Source of the DNA: UBA9659 sp965208605 | GTDB lineage: Bacteria > Pseudomonadota > Gammaproteobacteria > Pseudomonadales > Azotimanducaceae | Length of the DNA: 64,000 nucleotides | Assembly (NCBI GenBank): GCA_965208605.1 | Contig: OZ242345.1 | Coordinates: 2,480,001-2,544,000 of the forward strand | Direction of reading: 5' to 3' | In this document: positions 52,526 to 60,428 of the stretch, piece after piece | Layout: each line of letters begins with the position of its first letter | How positions within the stretch are numbered: the stretch's first letter is position 1 | Notes under the pieces: generated by a model | What the model saw: only the letters and a program-made list of their open reading frames with translations | The model's database searches: none | Told to the model about the DNA's origin: nothing | Position numbers and translations under genes: made by a program

Positions 52526-52621
52526 TGTTTATGTTCTGTTTGATACCAGATGGCTAGGTGCAGATTGTATGGGTTCAGTTATTGGCTGACAAATCATTGT
52601 ATAGGTTCATAACATGTGGCA

Positions 52622-52672
52622 CTCCCGCCCGCCGTCAGGATCAAAGAAGGCGGGAATCCAGAGGAACGAGCG
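52622..52672. repeat. REP-like element, class 3
   Basis: GCCGTCAGGATCAAAGAAGG-CGGGAATCCAGAGGAACGAG: the cleanest class 3 copy in the window, in the ~280-bp gap upstream of dusA; the rest of the gap is featureless. Confidence 0.85.
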
Positions 52673-52802
52673 GTAGAGTCCTACCATTTCCGTAGCCCAG
52701 GAGCAGAAGCAGGGTGGTAACGTGCAACATTTCCAGTTTTATTTTGCTACAGCATATTAAGTGTAATAGGCTGGAGCCCTATTAACTGAGTAGGCAAATA
52801 CG

Positions 52803-53192
52803 ATGATCGACGACACGGAAATTAAGATAGTGAGGATTTGCACTGAGGATATATCAAATCCAAAAAACTATGAATCTAAGGATCCGCTACGTTATATAGT
52901 CCCACTAGAGTTATCTCGCGAGCCATCTAACGCATGGATTGAAATTTTTGAAAGCGCTTGGGATGCATCTCACAAATATAACCCTTTTCGTCTCATTACT
53001 CAGGTCAGTGCCTCGGTATATAAAGACCGGATAACTTTATATAACACAACTTTAGACGAAGTTGAGGAGCATCATAAAGAAGCACTGAAAATGTGTATGG
53101 ATACTGCCAGAAAAAATGAAAAAGGACGTCAAGAACAAGAGAAAGAACACCGCAAATATGTAAAAGACCGCGCAAATGAAATCAAATTTTAA
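52803..53192 (+). CDS. Hypothetical protein, charged C-terminal helix
   Basis: A 129-aa AT-rich protein. The first ~90 residues look like a small alpha/beta domain (IKIVRICTEDIS, WIEIFESAWDAS, RLITQVSASVYKDRITLY); the last ~40 are a highly charged helix (ARKNEKGRQEQEKEHRKYVKDR) that may be a coiled coil. I recognise no family. It lies at the edge of an AT-rich accessory patch with the DUF3883-like nuclease, on the opposite strand. Confidence 0.6.
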   Translation: MIDDTEIKIVRICTEDISNPKNYESKDPLRYIVPLELSREPSNAWIEIFESAWDASHKYNPFRLITQVSASVYKDRITLYNTTLDEVEEHHKEALKMCMDTARKNEKGRQEQEKEHRKYVKDRANEIKF

Positions 53193-53389
53193 GAACTACT
53201 ATTTGATTTGTCCTGCTTTACATGCCATTTCTGCCTGAATCTCGCCAGCCAAGGCAATCATTTTTCAGATTTTCGTGTAGATCTTGGTCAATCAGGCGGC
53301 GGTTGCCACAGGGTATCAATCACCGCCATCAACCGCGCGGTTTCGGTAAGGGCGATGGTTTTACGATAACGGGGGAGAGGAAGCCTAAC
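53193..53389. other. Intergenic, possible gene remnant
   Basis: On the reverse strand a ~30-codon open stretch ends with a protein-like sequence (YRKTIALTETARLMAVID) before a TGA near 53301, with an in-frame stop just upstream. It may be the scar of a lost gene; no family can be named. Confidence 0.3.
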
Positions 53390-53632
53390 CTATTCCACAT
53401 GTCCTGGTGGAGAACCTATATTATGGATATAGAGATTTACTTCATTTTCTCGACTTGATGGAGAATCTTCTTGATCAGTGTCACATTTTTTGCATACCTG
53501 TTGCCTGATAGGGTGGATGTAATCATTTTTACATTCGCAGTCCCAGTAATCCAGATTCAGGCAAATATCACCAACTTGTTGTAATCTTTCATTATATTTA
53601 TTTAAAGAATCGTGCTCATTAAATGAATGCAT
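53390..53632 (-). CDS. Small zinc-ribbon-like protein
   Basis: An 80-aa protein with C-x-C and C-x2-C pairs (WDCECKND and VCKKCDTD) 16-18 residues apart, compatible with one zinc site. GGGGAG lies ~10 bases before the ATG, which comes two bases after the stop of the DUF3883-like gene, so the two form an operon. No family recognised. Confidence 0.55.
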   Translation of the reverse strand: MHSFNEHDSLNKYNERLQQVGDICLNLDYWDCECKNDYIHPIRQQVCKKCDTDQEDSPSSRENEVNLYIHNIGSPPGHVE

Positions 53633-53634
53633 AT

Positions 53635-54399
53635 TTATTTTACTCCCCAGGTTAATGGACTTGTGTGATAATTAATTTGCTCTGAATTAATAAATTTCTC
53701 TGTAAAATTTATTTCATCTGTTGGATTGAAAATAACGTTCATCTGAGGTGATTTGTCCAGATCAGTCACCACCACTAGCGCATAGTCACCTTGATATTCT
53801 TTAGCTGTTGTAAACTCTTTTTCGGTCATTCTAATACTTCCATAACCAGTTCTCAGTCCCTTTATTTCGGCAAGAAAAAAATCTCTTCGAACATTTATTT
53901 GAAAATCATATCCATCACCAAACATTCTTGCGTCTTCCAAAATACCATTATTGAAAGGGTCAGATTTTTTGAAATTGTTCATAAAAAACAGTTCTGCTTC
54001 CCGCCCGGTAATTTGCAACTGTCTATATTTTGTTTTCTCTAGCGGGCTTATTTCTTCAATAGATCCAATAGGCATGCTGGACTTTTCTTGAAGGTGAAAT
54101 TTTACTATTTTGGCAAAATCAGCTACATCAAGAAGACCGAATAGAGAATCGATATGAATTTTCCTATGAATATACGCCTCTCCTTTTTGCCACCATCCTT
54201 TTCTATCATTATCAAAAAATGGATCGAATAAATCCTGTCTATTTTTGACTGTGCCAACCGTATCGCAAATGCCTATCTGCACTATATATTCGTAAAAGGA
54301 AGTTTTTGTTTTGAAGCCAAAGCAGCCCACAAAGCGAGTATCGAATTTAGCCAGACCATATCCTATCAGGTTAAGAATTTCATAATTTTCATGCTTCAT
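53635..54399 (-). CDS. DUF3883-like PD-(D/E)XK domain protein
   Basis: A 254-aa AT-rich protein. The C-terminal half has the DUF3883 pattern: FGDGYDFQINV, FFLAEIKGLRTGYGSIRMTEKEF and YALVVVTDL, with Asp and E-x-K placed as in PD-(D/E)XK nucleases. The N-terminal half (NLIGYGLAKFD, FGFKTKTSFYEYIV) is unassigned. DUF3883 domains occur as DNA-end or restriction modules in defence genes, usually fused to helicases or with REase partners; here the only partner is the small zinc-ribbon protein. Confidence 0.75.
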   Translation of the reverse strand: MKHENYEILNLIGYGLAKFDTRFVGCFGFKTKTSFYEYIVQIGICDTVGTVKNRQDLFDPFFDNDRKGWWQKGEAYIHRKIHIDSLFGLLDVADFAKIVKFHLQEKSSMPIGSIEEISPLEKTKYRQLQITGREAELFFMNNFKKSDPFNNGILEDARMFGDGYDFQINVRRDFFLAEIKGLRTGYGSIRMTEKEFTTAKEYQGDYALVVVTDLDKSPQMNVIFNPTDEINFTEKFINSEQINYHTSPLTWGVK

Positions 54400-54833
54400 A
54401 ACACGACCATATTATTCATGGCTGGCATTTTCAACCCGCTTACAGTTCCACTTAAAAACCATTGAGGTTGTAGTCTATTCAATGTTTTAACGGCATATTT
54501 ATAGAGTGGTCTATATGCGCTGTCAATTCCTTTTGTATGCCTCGCCTCTATGACATAGAGACGAATTTTTTGCCGCTAGTACCAATCTACCATGCCGGTC
54601 GGTCACCTTGTCTCTATTATTAGGCGAAGCATGCGCCATGAGTCTACGACCCACCACTTGGGTTCCCGCCCCTGTCCATGCCTTAAGTCAGGGGGCAGGT
54701 TCTGGCTTGAACAGGGGCGCGGCTCTTTGCGAGAGTAATGGGAAGAGGTAAAGAATAACGGGGTTTGAGTAAGATGACGCTATCTAGTGTGATAGTGTAA
54801 CATCAGCCTTCCGCGTGAAAGCAGTCAACCGTC
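54400..54833. other. Intergenic region before gltX
   Basis: About 430 bp with no supported gene. An inverted repeat (CGCCCCTGT at 54671 and ACAGGGGCG at 54712) is of a kind not seen elsewhere here. The left part is AT-rich and upstream of the DUF3883-like gene. Confidence 0.5.
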
Positions 54834-54896
54834 CATGAATAATCCAGCCATGAATAACCTATCCATGAACAACTCAGCCATGAAAGCCCAGCCATG
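54834..54896. repeat. ATG-containing tandem repeat before gltX
   Basis: Five drifting copies of CCATGAATAATCCAG. Each carries an ATG; the last one is the gltX start. No ribosome site stands before any of them. Confidence 0.85.
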
Positions 54897-56381
54897 AAAG
54901 TGAAAACTCGAGTTGCCCCATCACCGACCGGGGACCCCCACCTGGGCACTGCCTACATCGCCTTGTTTGCCCTGTGTTATGCCCGAAAAGAAGGTGGCGA
55001 TTTTATTCTGCGTATTGAAGATACGGACGCCGCTAGAAGTACCCAAGAATCCGAACAAAATATCTTGGCTTCACTCCGCTGGCTAGGCATTGAATGGGAT
55101 GAGGGACCTGATGTGGGGGGACCCAATGGCCCCTATCGGCAGAGCGAACGTCTGGACATTTATCGCAAATACGCCCAACAACTACTTGATGCAGGGCATG
55201 CCTTCAGATGTTTTTGCACCCCGGAACGATTGCAAGCGATGCGCGCTGCGCAGATGAAAGGCGGCGAGACTCCCCGTTATGACGGCAAGTGTCTTGCTCT
55301 TCCTCCAGATGAAGTCCGCTCAAGAGAGGCCAGTGGTGAGCCCTCAGTGGTGAGAATGGTGGTGCCTACCGAGGGCAGTTGCACCCTGCATGATGAACTC
55401 CGAGGCGATATAAAAATTGACTGGCAGCAAATTGATATGCAGGTGCTGATGAAAGCCGATGGCACACCCACCTATCATCTCGCGGTGGTGGTGGATGATC
55501 ACCTGATGGAAATCACCCACATTATTCGCGGTGAAGAGTGGATCAATTCGGCACCAAAACATCTGCTGCTCTATCAATACTTTGGCTGGCAGGTGCCGCG
55601 TCTGATTCATATGCCCCTCTTGAGGAATCCCGACAAGAGCAAGCTCAGCAAAAGAAAGCATCCGACCAGCATAGGATTTTATGAGCGGATGGGGTTTCTG
55701 CCCGAAGTAATACTCAACTACCTCGGCATGCTGGGTTGGAGCATGCCCAGTGGTGAGGAAAAGTTTTCTCTCGCGGAAATGATTGAACATTTTGACATTC
55801 ATAGAATCTCCCTGGGTGCACCTATATTTGATATGGAAAAACTCAGCTGGCTGAACGGCAGATGGCTCAGGGAGAATCTGGACGCCACTCAATTTGCGGA
55901 GCGCCTGAGTCAATGGAATTACAACCGAGAAAAGTTAGACATGCTGGTGCCGTTGATTCAGGACCGGGTAGATGTATTTTCCGATCTGGCACCGATGATT
56001 GCTTTTTTTGCTGAGGGCATGCCTGATATTAAGCCAGAAAGTTTTGTTTTCAAAAACACTGACCAAGCGCAGGTCATGAAGATTTTGCAGTTCAGTCTAT
56101 GGTGTCTCGAATCCAGCAAGCCATGGCAGGGCGAGGTACTTAAACAAGGGCTCAGCAGTCTGGCTGAGTCCATGGAATTAAAAATTCGAGATTTCCTCAT
56201 GCCCTTGTTCGTGGCAATTTCCGGCAGGTCGGTGGCGCCCCCCTTGTTTGATTCCATGGCAATCCTGGGACCCGATATGACCCGGGCAAGGTTGCGCCAT
56301 GCCCTGGCAGTGCTAGGAGGTATTTCCCGCAAGCAGCAGAAAAAACTAGAAAAAGAGTTTAAGCAATTTAACTTTTCTTAA
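54894..56381 (+). CDS. gltX: Glutamyl-tRNA synthetase
   Basis: A 495-aa class I synthetase charging tRNA-Glu. The HIGH-type motif is APSPTGDPHLGTAYIAL, the KMSKS-type motif SKLSKRKHP, and IRGEEWINSAPKH the usual linking segment. RIEDTDAARSTQES is the conserved acceptor-binding loop. Length is normal. An essential gene, immediately preceded by the ATG-bearing tandem repeat and without an obvious Shine-Dalgarno. Confidence 0.96.
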   Translation: MKVKTRVAPSPTGDPHLGTAYIALFALCYARKEGGDFILRIEDTDAARSTQESEQNILASLRWLGIEWDEGPDVGGPNGPYRQSERLDIYRKYAQQLLDAGHAFRCFCTPERLQAMRAAQMKGGETPRYDGKCLALPPDEVRSREASGEPSVVRMVVPTEGSCTLHDELRGDIKIDWQQIDMQVLMKADGTPTYHLAVVVDDHLMEITHIIRGEEWINSAPKHLLLYQYFGWQVPRLIHMPLLRNPDKSKLSKRKHPTSIGFYERMGFLPEVILNYLGMLGWSMPSGEEKFSLAEMIEHFDIHRISLGAPIFDMEKLSWLNGRWLRENLDATQFAERLSQWNYNREKLDMLVPLIQDRVDVFSDLAPMIAFFAEGMPDIKPESFVFKNTDQAQVMKILQFSLWCLESSKPWQGEVLKQGLSSLAESMELKIRDFLMPLFVAISGRSVAPPLFDSMAILGPDMTRARLRHALAVLGGISRKQQKKLEKEFKQFNFS

Positions 56382-56382
56382 A

Positions 56383-56490
56383 TGACTTTCTTAAGTGACC
56401 TTCTTTAAGTGACCGTTATTAAATGACCTTCTTTAAGTGACCGTTATTAAGTGCCTTTTCTTAAGTGACCTTTAAGTGACCTTCTCAAAT
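56383..56490. repeat. Degenerate TTCTTAAGTGACC tandem repeat
   Basis: About eight copies of TTAAGTGACCTTCTT fill the gap after gltX. It is similar in style and partly in sequence (CTTCTTAA) to the array at 24296. Confidence 0.9.
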
Positions 56491-56533
56491 AATTATTCGC
56501 TAATAACGCTGCTTTAATAACTGGAGAGCCGCC

Positions 56534-57373
56534 GTGTCTCAAAAAAAATCATCAACACCACAATTTCAACAGGCAACAGATCTAAAAGAAGAAGGGGCAG
56601 CCCTTAAAGAGGTCTTGGACCGGCTGACCGAAGAGGATTGGGCAAGACCTACTCCCTTCAAAGACTGGACGGTCAACCAGGTGATTGTGCATCTGCACGG
56701 CTCGGATAAGATGGCCGTGCTTGCCCTCAAGGATCCCGCGGGTTTTGCGGCGGCGAAGGCAGACCCTGAGACGATTAGGCGCATGATGAATCCCCGAGCC
56801 GGGGATAGCCCCGACTCACCCCCCTTGGCAGGGAGGGAGTTGCTGCACATCTGGTGGGCATATTTTACCGAGATGTGCGAACTGCTGGGCGACAGTGCTC
56901 CCCAGGCGCGCATCCCCTGGTTTGGCCCTGATATGGGCGCCATGATGTTCACCACCGCCAGGCAGATGGAAACCTGGGCCCACGGGCAGGACATCTTTGA
57001 CCTCTTCGGTACCCAGCGAGTCAACACCGCCAGGCTGAAAAACATCGTGGTCATCGGCGTCAAAACTTATGGCTGGACCTTTGCGAATAGAGGCATGGAA
57101 GTCCCCGGACCTGCGCCCTATATTCGCCTGACAGGGCAGGGCGGAGAAATCTGGGAGTTCAATGAGGTCTCCGAGGACAACCGGATTGAAGGTGCCGCCA
57201 GTGATTTTTGCCATGTGGTCACCCAAGGACGCAATATAGCGGATGTCAGTCTCAATGTGGTCGGTGCGCCCGCCACCCAGTGGATGGCGATTGCCCAGTG
57301 CTTCGCAGGTCCGCCCGAAGACCCACCAGCACCGGGTTCACGCCTGGTCAACTTTCAAGGGAGTGCCCAATAA
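56534..57373 (+). CDS. TIGR03084-like metal-binding protein (DinB/MDMPI fold)
   Basis: A 279-aa protein with the maleylpyruvate-isomerase/DinB four-helix N-terminal domain: LTEEDWARPTPFKDWTVNQV followed by VHLHGSDK, and a second His in METWAHGQDIFD; these are the likely metal ligands. The C-terminal ~100 residues resemble the SCP-like part of TIGR03084 proteins. GTG start with GGAG eight bases upstream. It is followed after six bases by the HupE-like gene. Members are found near acyl-CoA and steroid degradation genes in actinobacteria and some proteobacteria. Confidence 0.85.
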   Translation: MSQKKSSTPQFQQATDLKEEGAALKEVLDRLTEEDWARPTPFKDWTVNQVIVHLHGSDKMAVLALKDPAGFAAAKADPETIRRMMNPRAGDSPDSPPLAGRELLHIWWAYFTEMCELLGDSAPQARIPWFGPDMGAMMFTTARQMETWAHGQDIFDLFGTQRVNTARLKNIVVIGVKTYGWTFANRGMEVPGPAPYIRLTGQGGEIWEFNEVSEDNRIEGAASDFCHVVTQGRNIADVSLNVVGAPATQWMAIAQCFAGPPEDPPAPGSRLVNFQGSAQ

Positions 57374-57379
57374 ATCAGC

Positions 57380-58549
57380 ATGCGTAGAATCTGGCTACCA
57401 CTCCTCCTGCTGATGCTGAGCTCGCCGCTGGCTGCCCACGAGACCCGCCCGGCTTATCTGGAAGTCCAACAGCTCAGTGCGGAAGTCTATGACTTTACTT
57501 TCAGGCAACCGCAGATCGGGGGGCGCTTCCTGGGGTTGACGGTGGTGTCGGCCTGCGAGTTGCAGGGAGAAGCACAGCACCAGACGACCACGGCCACATT
57601 GGAATCCAAGTGGCGTGCCAACTGTCAGGGGCTGTCAATAGAGGAGGCTGGCTTGGGTATTGCCGGGCTGGAGCGCACCCTGATTGATACTCTAGTGCAT
57701 GTCCGCTTCTTGAATGGCGCTACTCTGAACCGGATTTTGACACCCCGCGCCTGGCGCTTTGAGCCCACCGAGAAGCGCGTTGTAGATTTTCTTCCCGCCT
57801 ATTTTATTCTGGGTCTGGAACATCTCTTGCTCGGCTTGGATCACCTTGCCTTCCTGCTGGTGTTGCTGTACCTCATACCTAGTTATAAAAAGCTGCTTAT
57901 CGCGGTGACCACTTTTACCCTGGCACATTCCATCACCCTGGGGCTGTCTGCCTTTGAGTTGCTACAGGTGCCGCAAAAACCGGTGGAAGCCGTGATTGCC
58001 CTCAGTATCCTGGTGGTTGCCTGGGAGGTCACCCGCCTCCGGGCTCTACCCCAAGACCCCGCCGATAGCCAGCTACCCGATAGCCAGCTACCCGATAGCC
58101 AGCTACCCGATAACCATTTACCCGATAGCCACCCACTAAAAAACCCTCCGGCAGAAAAAGAACCACTGATTTTGGCTTATCCATGGTGTCTGACTTTTGT
58201 TTTCGGATTACTGCATGGGCTGGGTTTTGCCAGTGCCCTGGCGGAGATTGGTTTGCCTGAAGAGCAATCTCTCTGGGCTTTGCTGCTGTTTAATCTCGGT
58301 ATTGAGGCCGGGCAAATCATGGTGATACTGCTGCTGTTACTCTGCCTTGCTATGCTGCGCGCCGGCTTGCCGCAGCTGAGACCCACCGGCTTGCCGCAGT
58401 TGAAACCAACCGGCTTGCCACAGCTGAGACCCACCGGCCTGCCGCAGTTGAGACTAACCTGGTTGGCGCAGACCCCCGTCTATGTGAGTGGTGGTCTTGC
58501 GGTCTACTGGTTGATTGAGCGGACCAGCAGTATCCTGTCGGGGCTGTAA
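57380..58549 (+). CDS. HupE/UreJ-like membrane protein with repeat-expanded loops
   Basis: A 389-aa protein: signal peptide (WLPLLLLMLSSPLAAHE), a periplasmic beta domain (25-135), then HupE/UreJ-type helices with His-rich motifs LGLEHLLLGLDHLAFLL and FTLAHSITLGL, and LHGLGFASALAEIGLP. The family is proposed to carry nickel or cobalt. Two loops are expanded by in-frame repeats: DSQLPDSQLPDSQLPD (15-bp unit) and LPQLRPTG (24-bp unit). These are absent from typical members. Confidence 0.88.
   Translation: MRRIWLPLLLLMLSSPLAAHETRPAYLEVQQLSAEVYDFTFRQPQIGGRFLGLTVVSACELQGEAQHQTTTATLESKWRANCQGLSIEEAGLGIAGLERTLIDTLVHVRFLNGATLNRILTPRAWRFEPTEKRVVDFLPAYFILGLEHLLLGLDHLAFLLVLLYLIPSYKKLLIAVTTFTLAHSITLGLSAFELLQVPQKPVEAVIALSILVVAWEVTRLRALPQDPADSQLPDSQLPDSQLPDNHLPDSHPLKNPPAEKEPLILAYPWCLTFVFGLLHGLGFASALAEIGLPEEQSLWALLLFNLGIEAGQIMVILLLLLCLAMLRAGLPQLRPTGLPQLKPTGLPQLRPTGLPQLRLTWLAQTPVYVSGGLAVYWLIERTSSILSGL
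58064..58128. repeat. 15-bp in-frame tandem repeat
   Basis: Four to five copies of GATAGCCAGCTACCC, encoding DSQLP units in the HupE-like protein. Confidence 0.95.
58366..58456. repeat. 24-bp in-frame tandem repeat
   Basis: Nearly four copies of a 24-bp unit (GGCTTGCCGCAGCTGAGACC plus four bases) encoding GLPQLRPT. Confidence 0.95.
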
Positions 58550-58612
58550 CATTCTTCATGCGGCTGTAACATGCTTCAAGTTGTAACATTATTCTTGTTG
58601 TAACATTCATGC
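58547..58612. repeat. GTTGTAACATTCTTCATGC-type tandem repeat
   Basis: Four degenerate copies between the HupE-like and antiporter genes. Confidence 0.85.
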
Positions 58613-58631
58613 TAAGGAGCTACTGAGCAAC

Positions 58632-60425
58632 ATGCCATTGGATAACCTGACCCTGGTTGCTGGTGTTGGACTCCTGGTCGCCCTCGCCCAGTGGGCGGCA
58701 TGGCGAGCGCGTCTGCCGACCATCTTGTTCCTATTGCTAACCGGCATGCTCATAGGGCCAGTGGCCGGCATACTGGACCCGGACGCCCTCTTTGGGGAGC
58801 TGCTCTTTCCTTTGATTTCCTTATCTGTGGCGGCCATTCTTTTTGAAGGTAGTTTGACGCTTAAGTATCAGGAACTGCGCGACATAGGCAAGACGGTGCG
58901 GAATCTGGTGACTCTGGGTGCCTTGATCACCTGGGGCATCACGACTGTCATCGTGCATCTGCTAGTCGGCTTTGATCTTGACCTTGCCATACTCTTTGGG
59001 GCCATGGTGGTCGTTACTGGCCCCACCGTGGTGGTACCCATGCTACGCACAGTGCGCCCGATCAAAAAGATTGCCAATATCCTCAGGTGGGAAGGCATAG
59101 TGATTGATCCCATTGGTGCCTTGCTTGCCGTTCTGGCGTTTGATTTCTACATCACGACGCACAAGGCTGAGGCAGTGGGCTCCATCATTGTCCTGTTTTT
59201 GGAGGTGGTCGCGGTGGGTGTCGTCCTGGGGGTGCTTGCCGGCTACGGGCTGGGCATCATTTTGCGTCGGCAATGGCTACCAGAATATCTACGCAGTCCC
59301 TTTACCCTCTTGATGGTGTTTGTCGTCTTTGCCTTGGCCGAGATGATTGAACATGAATCCGGCTGGTTGGCAGTCACTCTCTTTGGGGTGGTGTTGACCA
59401 ATCAGAAGGGGGTTGATGTGCGCGACATCCTGGACTTTAAGGAAAGTCTGGCAGTGCTGCTTATCGGTGGTCTGTTCATTCTGTTGGCAGCAAGAATTGA
59501 ACTCCAGGGTCTGGTGGCTATGGGTTGGTCCGCCCTGTTGGTGGTCGGCGGTATTATTTTTATCGCCAGACCCCTGTCGGTGTTCATCTCTACCCTGGGT
59601 AGCGACCTCATGATGAAGGAAAGGCTCCTCATCGCCTGGATAGGTCCCCGAGGTATTGTTTGTGCTGCTGTTGCCGCGATATTTGCCATACGGCTTGAAG
59701 CCATAGGCGCGAAAAATGCTGAGTTGCTGGTCCCCTTGGCATTTTTGATCATTATCGGCACGGTGGTGGTGCAATCTTTGACGGCGAAACCCCTAGCCAC
59801 CCTACTGAAGCTTCGGGACCCGGCACCGGCAGGATTTCTCATAGTAGGTGGTGGCCGAGTTGCCCGGATGATTGCCAGTATTCTGGTCGCCCAGGATTTG
59901 CGGGTGGTGCTGTCCGATAGTGATTGGAACAACATCAAGCGGGCACGGATGGAAGGTCTGGAAACCTACTTTGGTAACCCCATATCGGAGCGGGCTGATC
60001 GGTATCTGGATCTATCGGGCATTGGCAAGCTGATTAGTATTACTGGCCTCCCCAATCTGGATGATCTGCAATCTCTTTATTTTCGGCGTGAGTTTGGTGC
60101 TCAACATATTTATGAACTGCCTTCTGCTGAGGGAGATGCGCTGAATGAGCCGCATCGCATTGCCAGCCAGTTACGCGGGCAGCGTCTGTTTGGCAAGGAT
60201 ATGACCACTGATCAGTTGGAGACCCTGCTGGCTCATCACTGGACAGTCAAAACTACCCTCTTGACCGAAGAGTTTGATTATGAGGATTATGCTGACACCT
60301 ACCGGGATAGATCCCTGGTTTTGTTTGTCATAGATGCCTCTGGTAGATTGCACCCCCGGACCCAGCAGGATGACTGGCAGCCGGCCCAGGGCTGGCAAGT
60401 GGTTAGCCTGACACTAGCGGAGTGA
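58632..60425 (+). CDS. CPA1-type cation/proton antiporter with RCK-like C-terminus
   Basis: A 597-aa membrane protein. About 12 helices fill residues 1-400, with FLLLTGMLIGPVAG, LSVAAILFEGSLTL and VVVTGPTVVVPMLRTV as signature stretches of the CPA1 (NhaP) family, and IGPRGIVCAAVAAIF near helix 11. A Rossmann-like TrkA-N/RCK-type domain follows (FLIVGGGRVARMIAS, VVLSDSD). It exchanges Na+ or K+ for protons. AAGGAG lies 12 bases upstream. The next gene begins three bases after its stop. Confidence 0.93.
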   Translation: MPLDNLTLVAGVGLLVALAQWAAWRARLPTILFLLLTGMLIGPVAGILDPDALFGELLFPLISLSVAAILFEGSLTLKYQELRDIGKTVRNLVTLGALITWGITTVIVHLLVGFDLDLAILFGAMVVVTGPTVVVPMLRTVRPIKKIANILRWEGIVIDPIGALLAVLAFDFYITTHKAEAVGSIIVLFLEVVAVGVVLGVLAGYGLGIILRRQWLPEYLRSPFTLLMVFVVFALAEMIEHESGWLAVTLFGVVLTNQKGVDVRDILDFKESLAVLLIGGLFILLAARIELQGLVAMGWSALLVVGGIIFIARPLSVFISTLGSDLMMKERLLIAWIGPRGIVCAAVAAIFAIRLEAIGAKNAELLVPLAFLIIIGTVVVQSLTAKPLATLLKLRDPAPAGFLIVGGGRVARMIASILVAQDLRVVLSDSDWNNIKRARMEGLETYFGNPISERADRYLDLSGIGKLISITGLPNLDDLQSLYFRREFGAQHIYELPSAEGDALNEPHRIASQLRGQRLFGKDMTTDQLETLLAHHWTVKTTLLTEEFDYEDYADTYRDRSLVLFVIDASGRLHPRTQQDDWQPAQGWQVVSLTLAE

Positions 60426-60428
60426 TAA

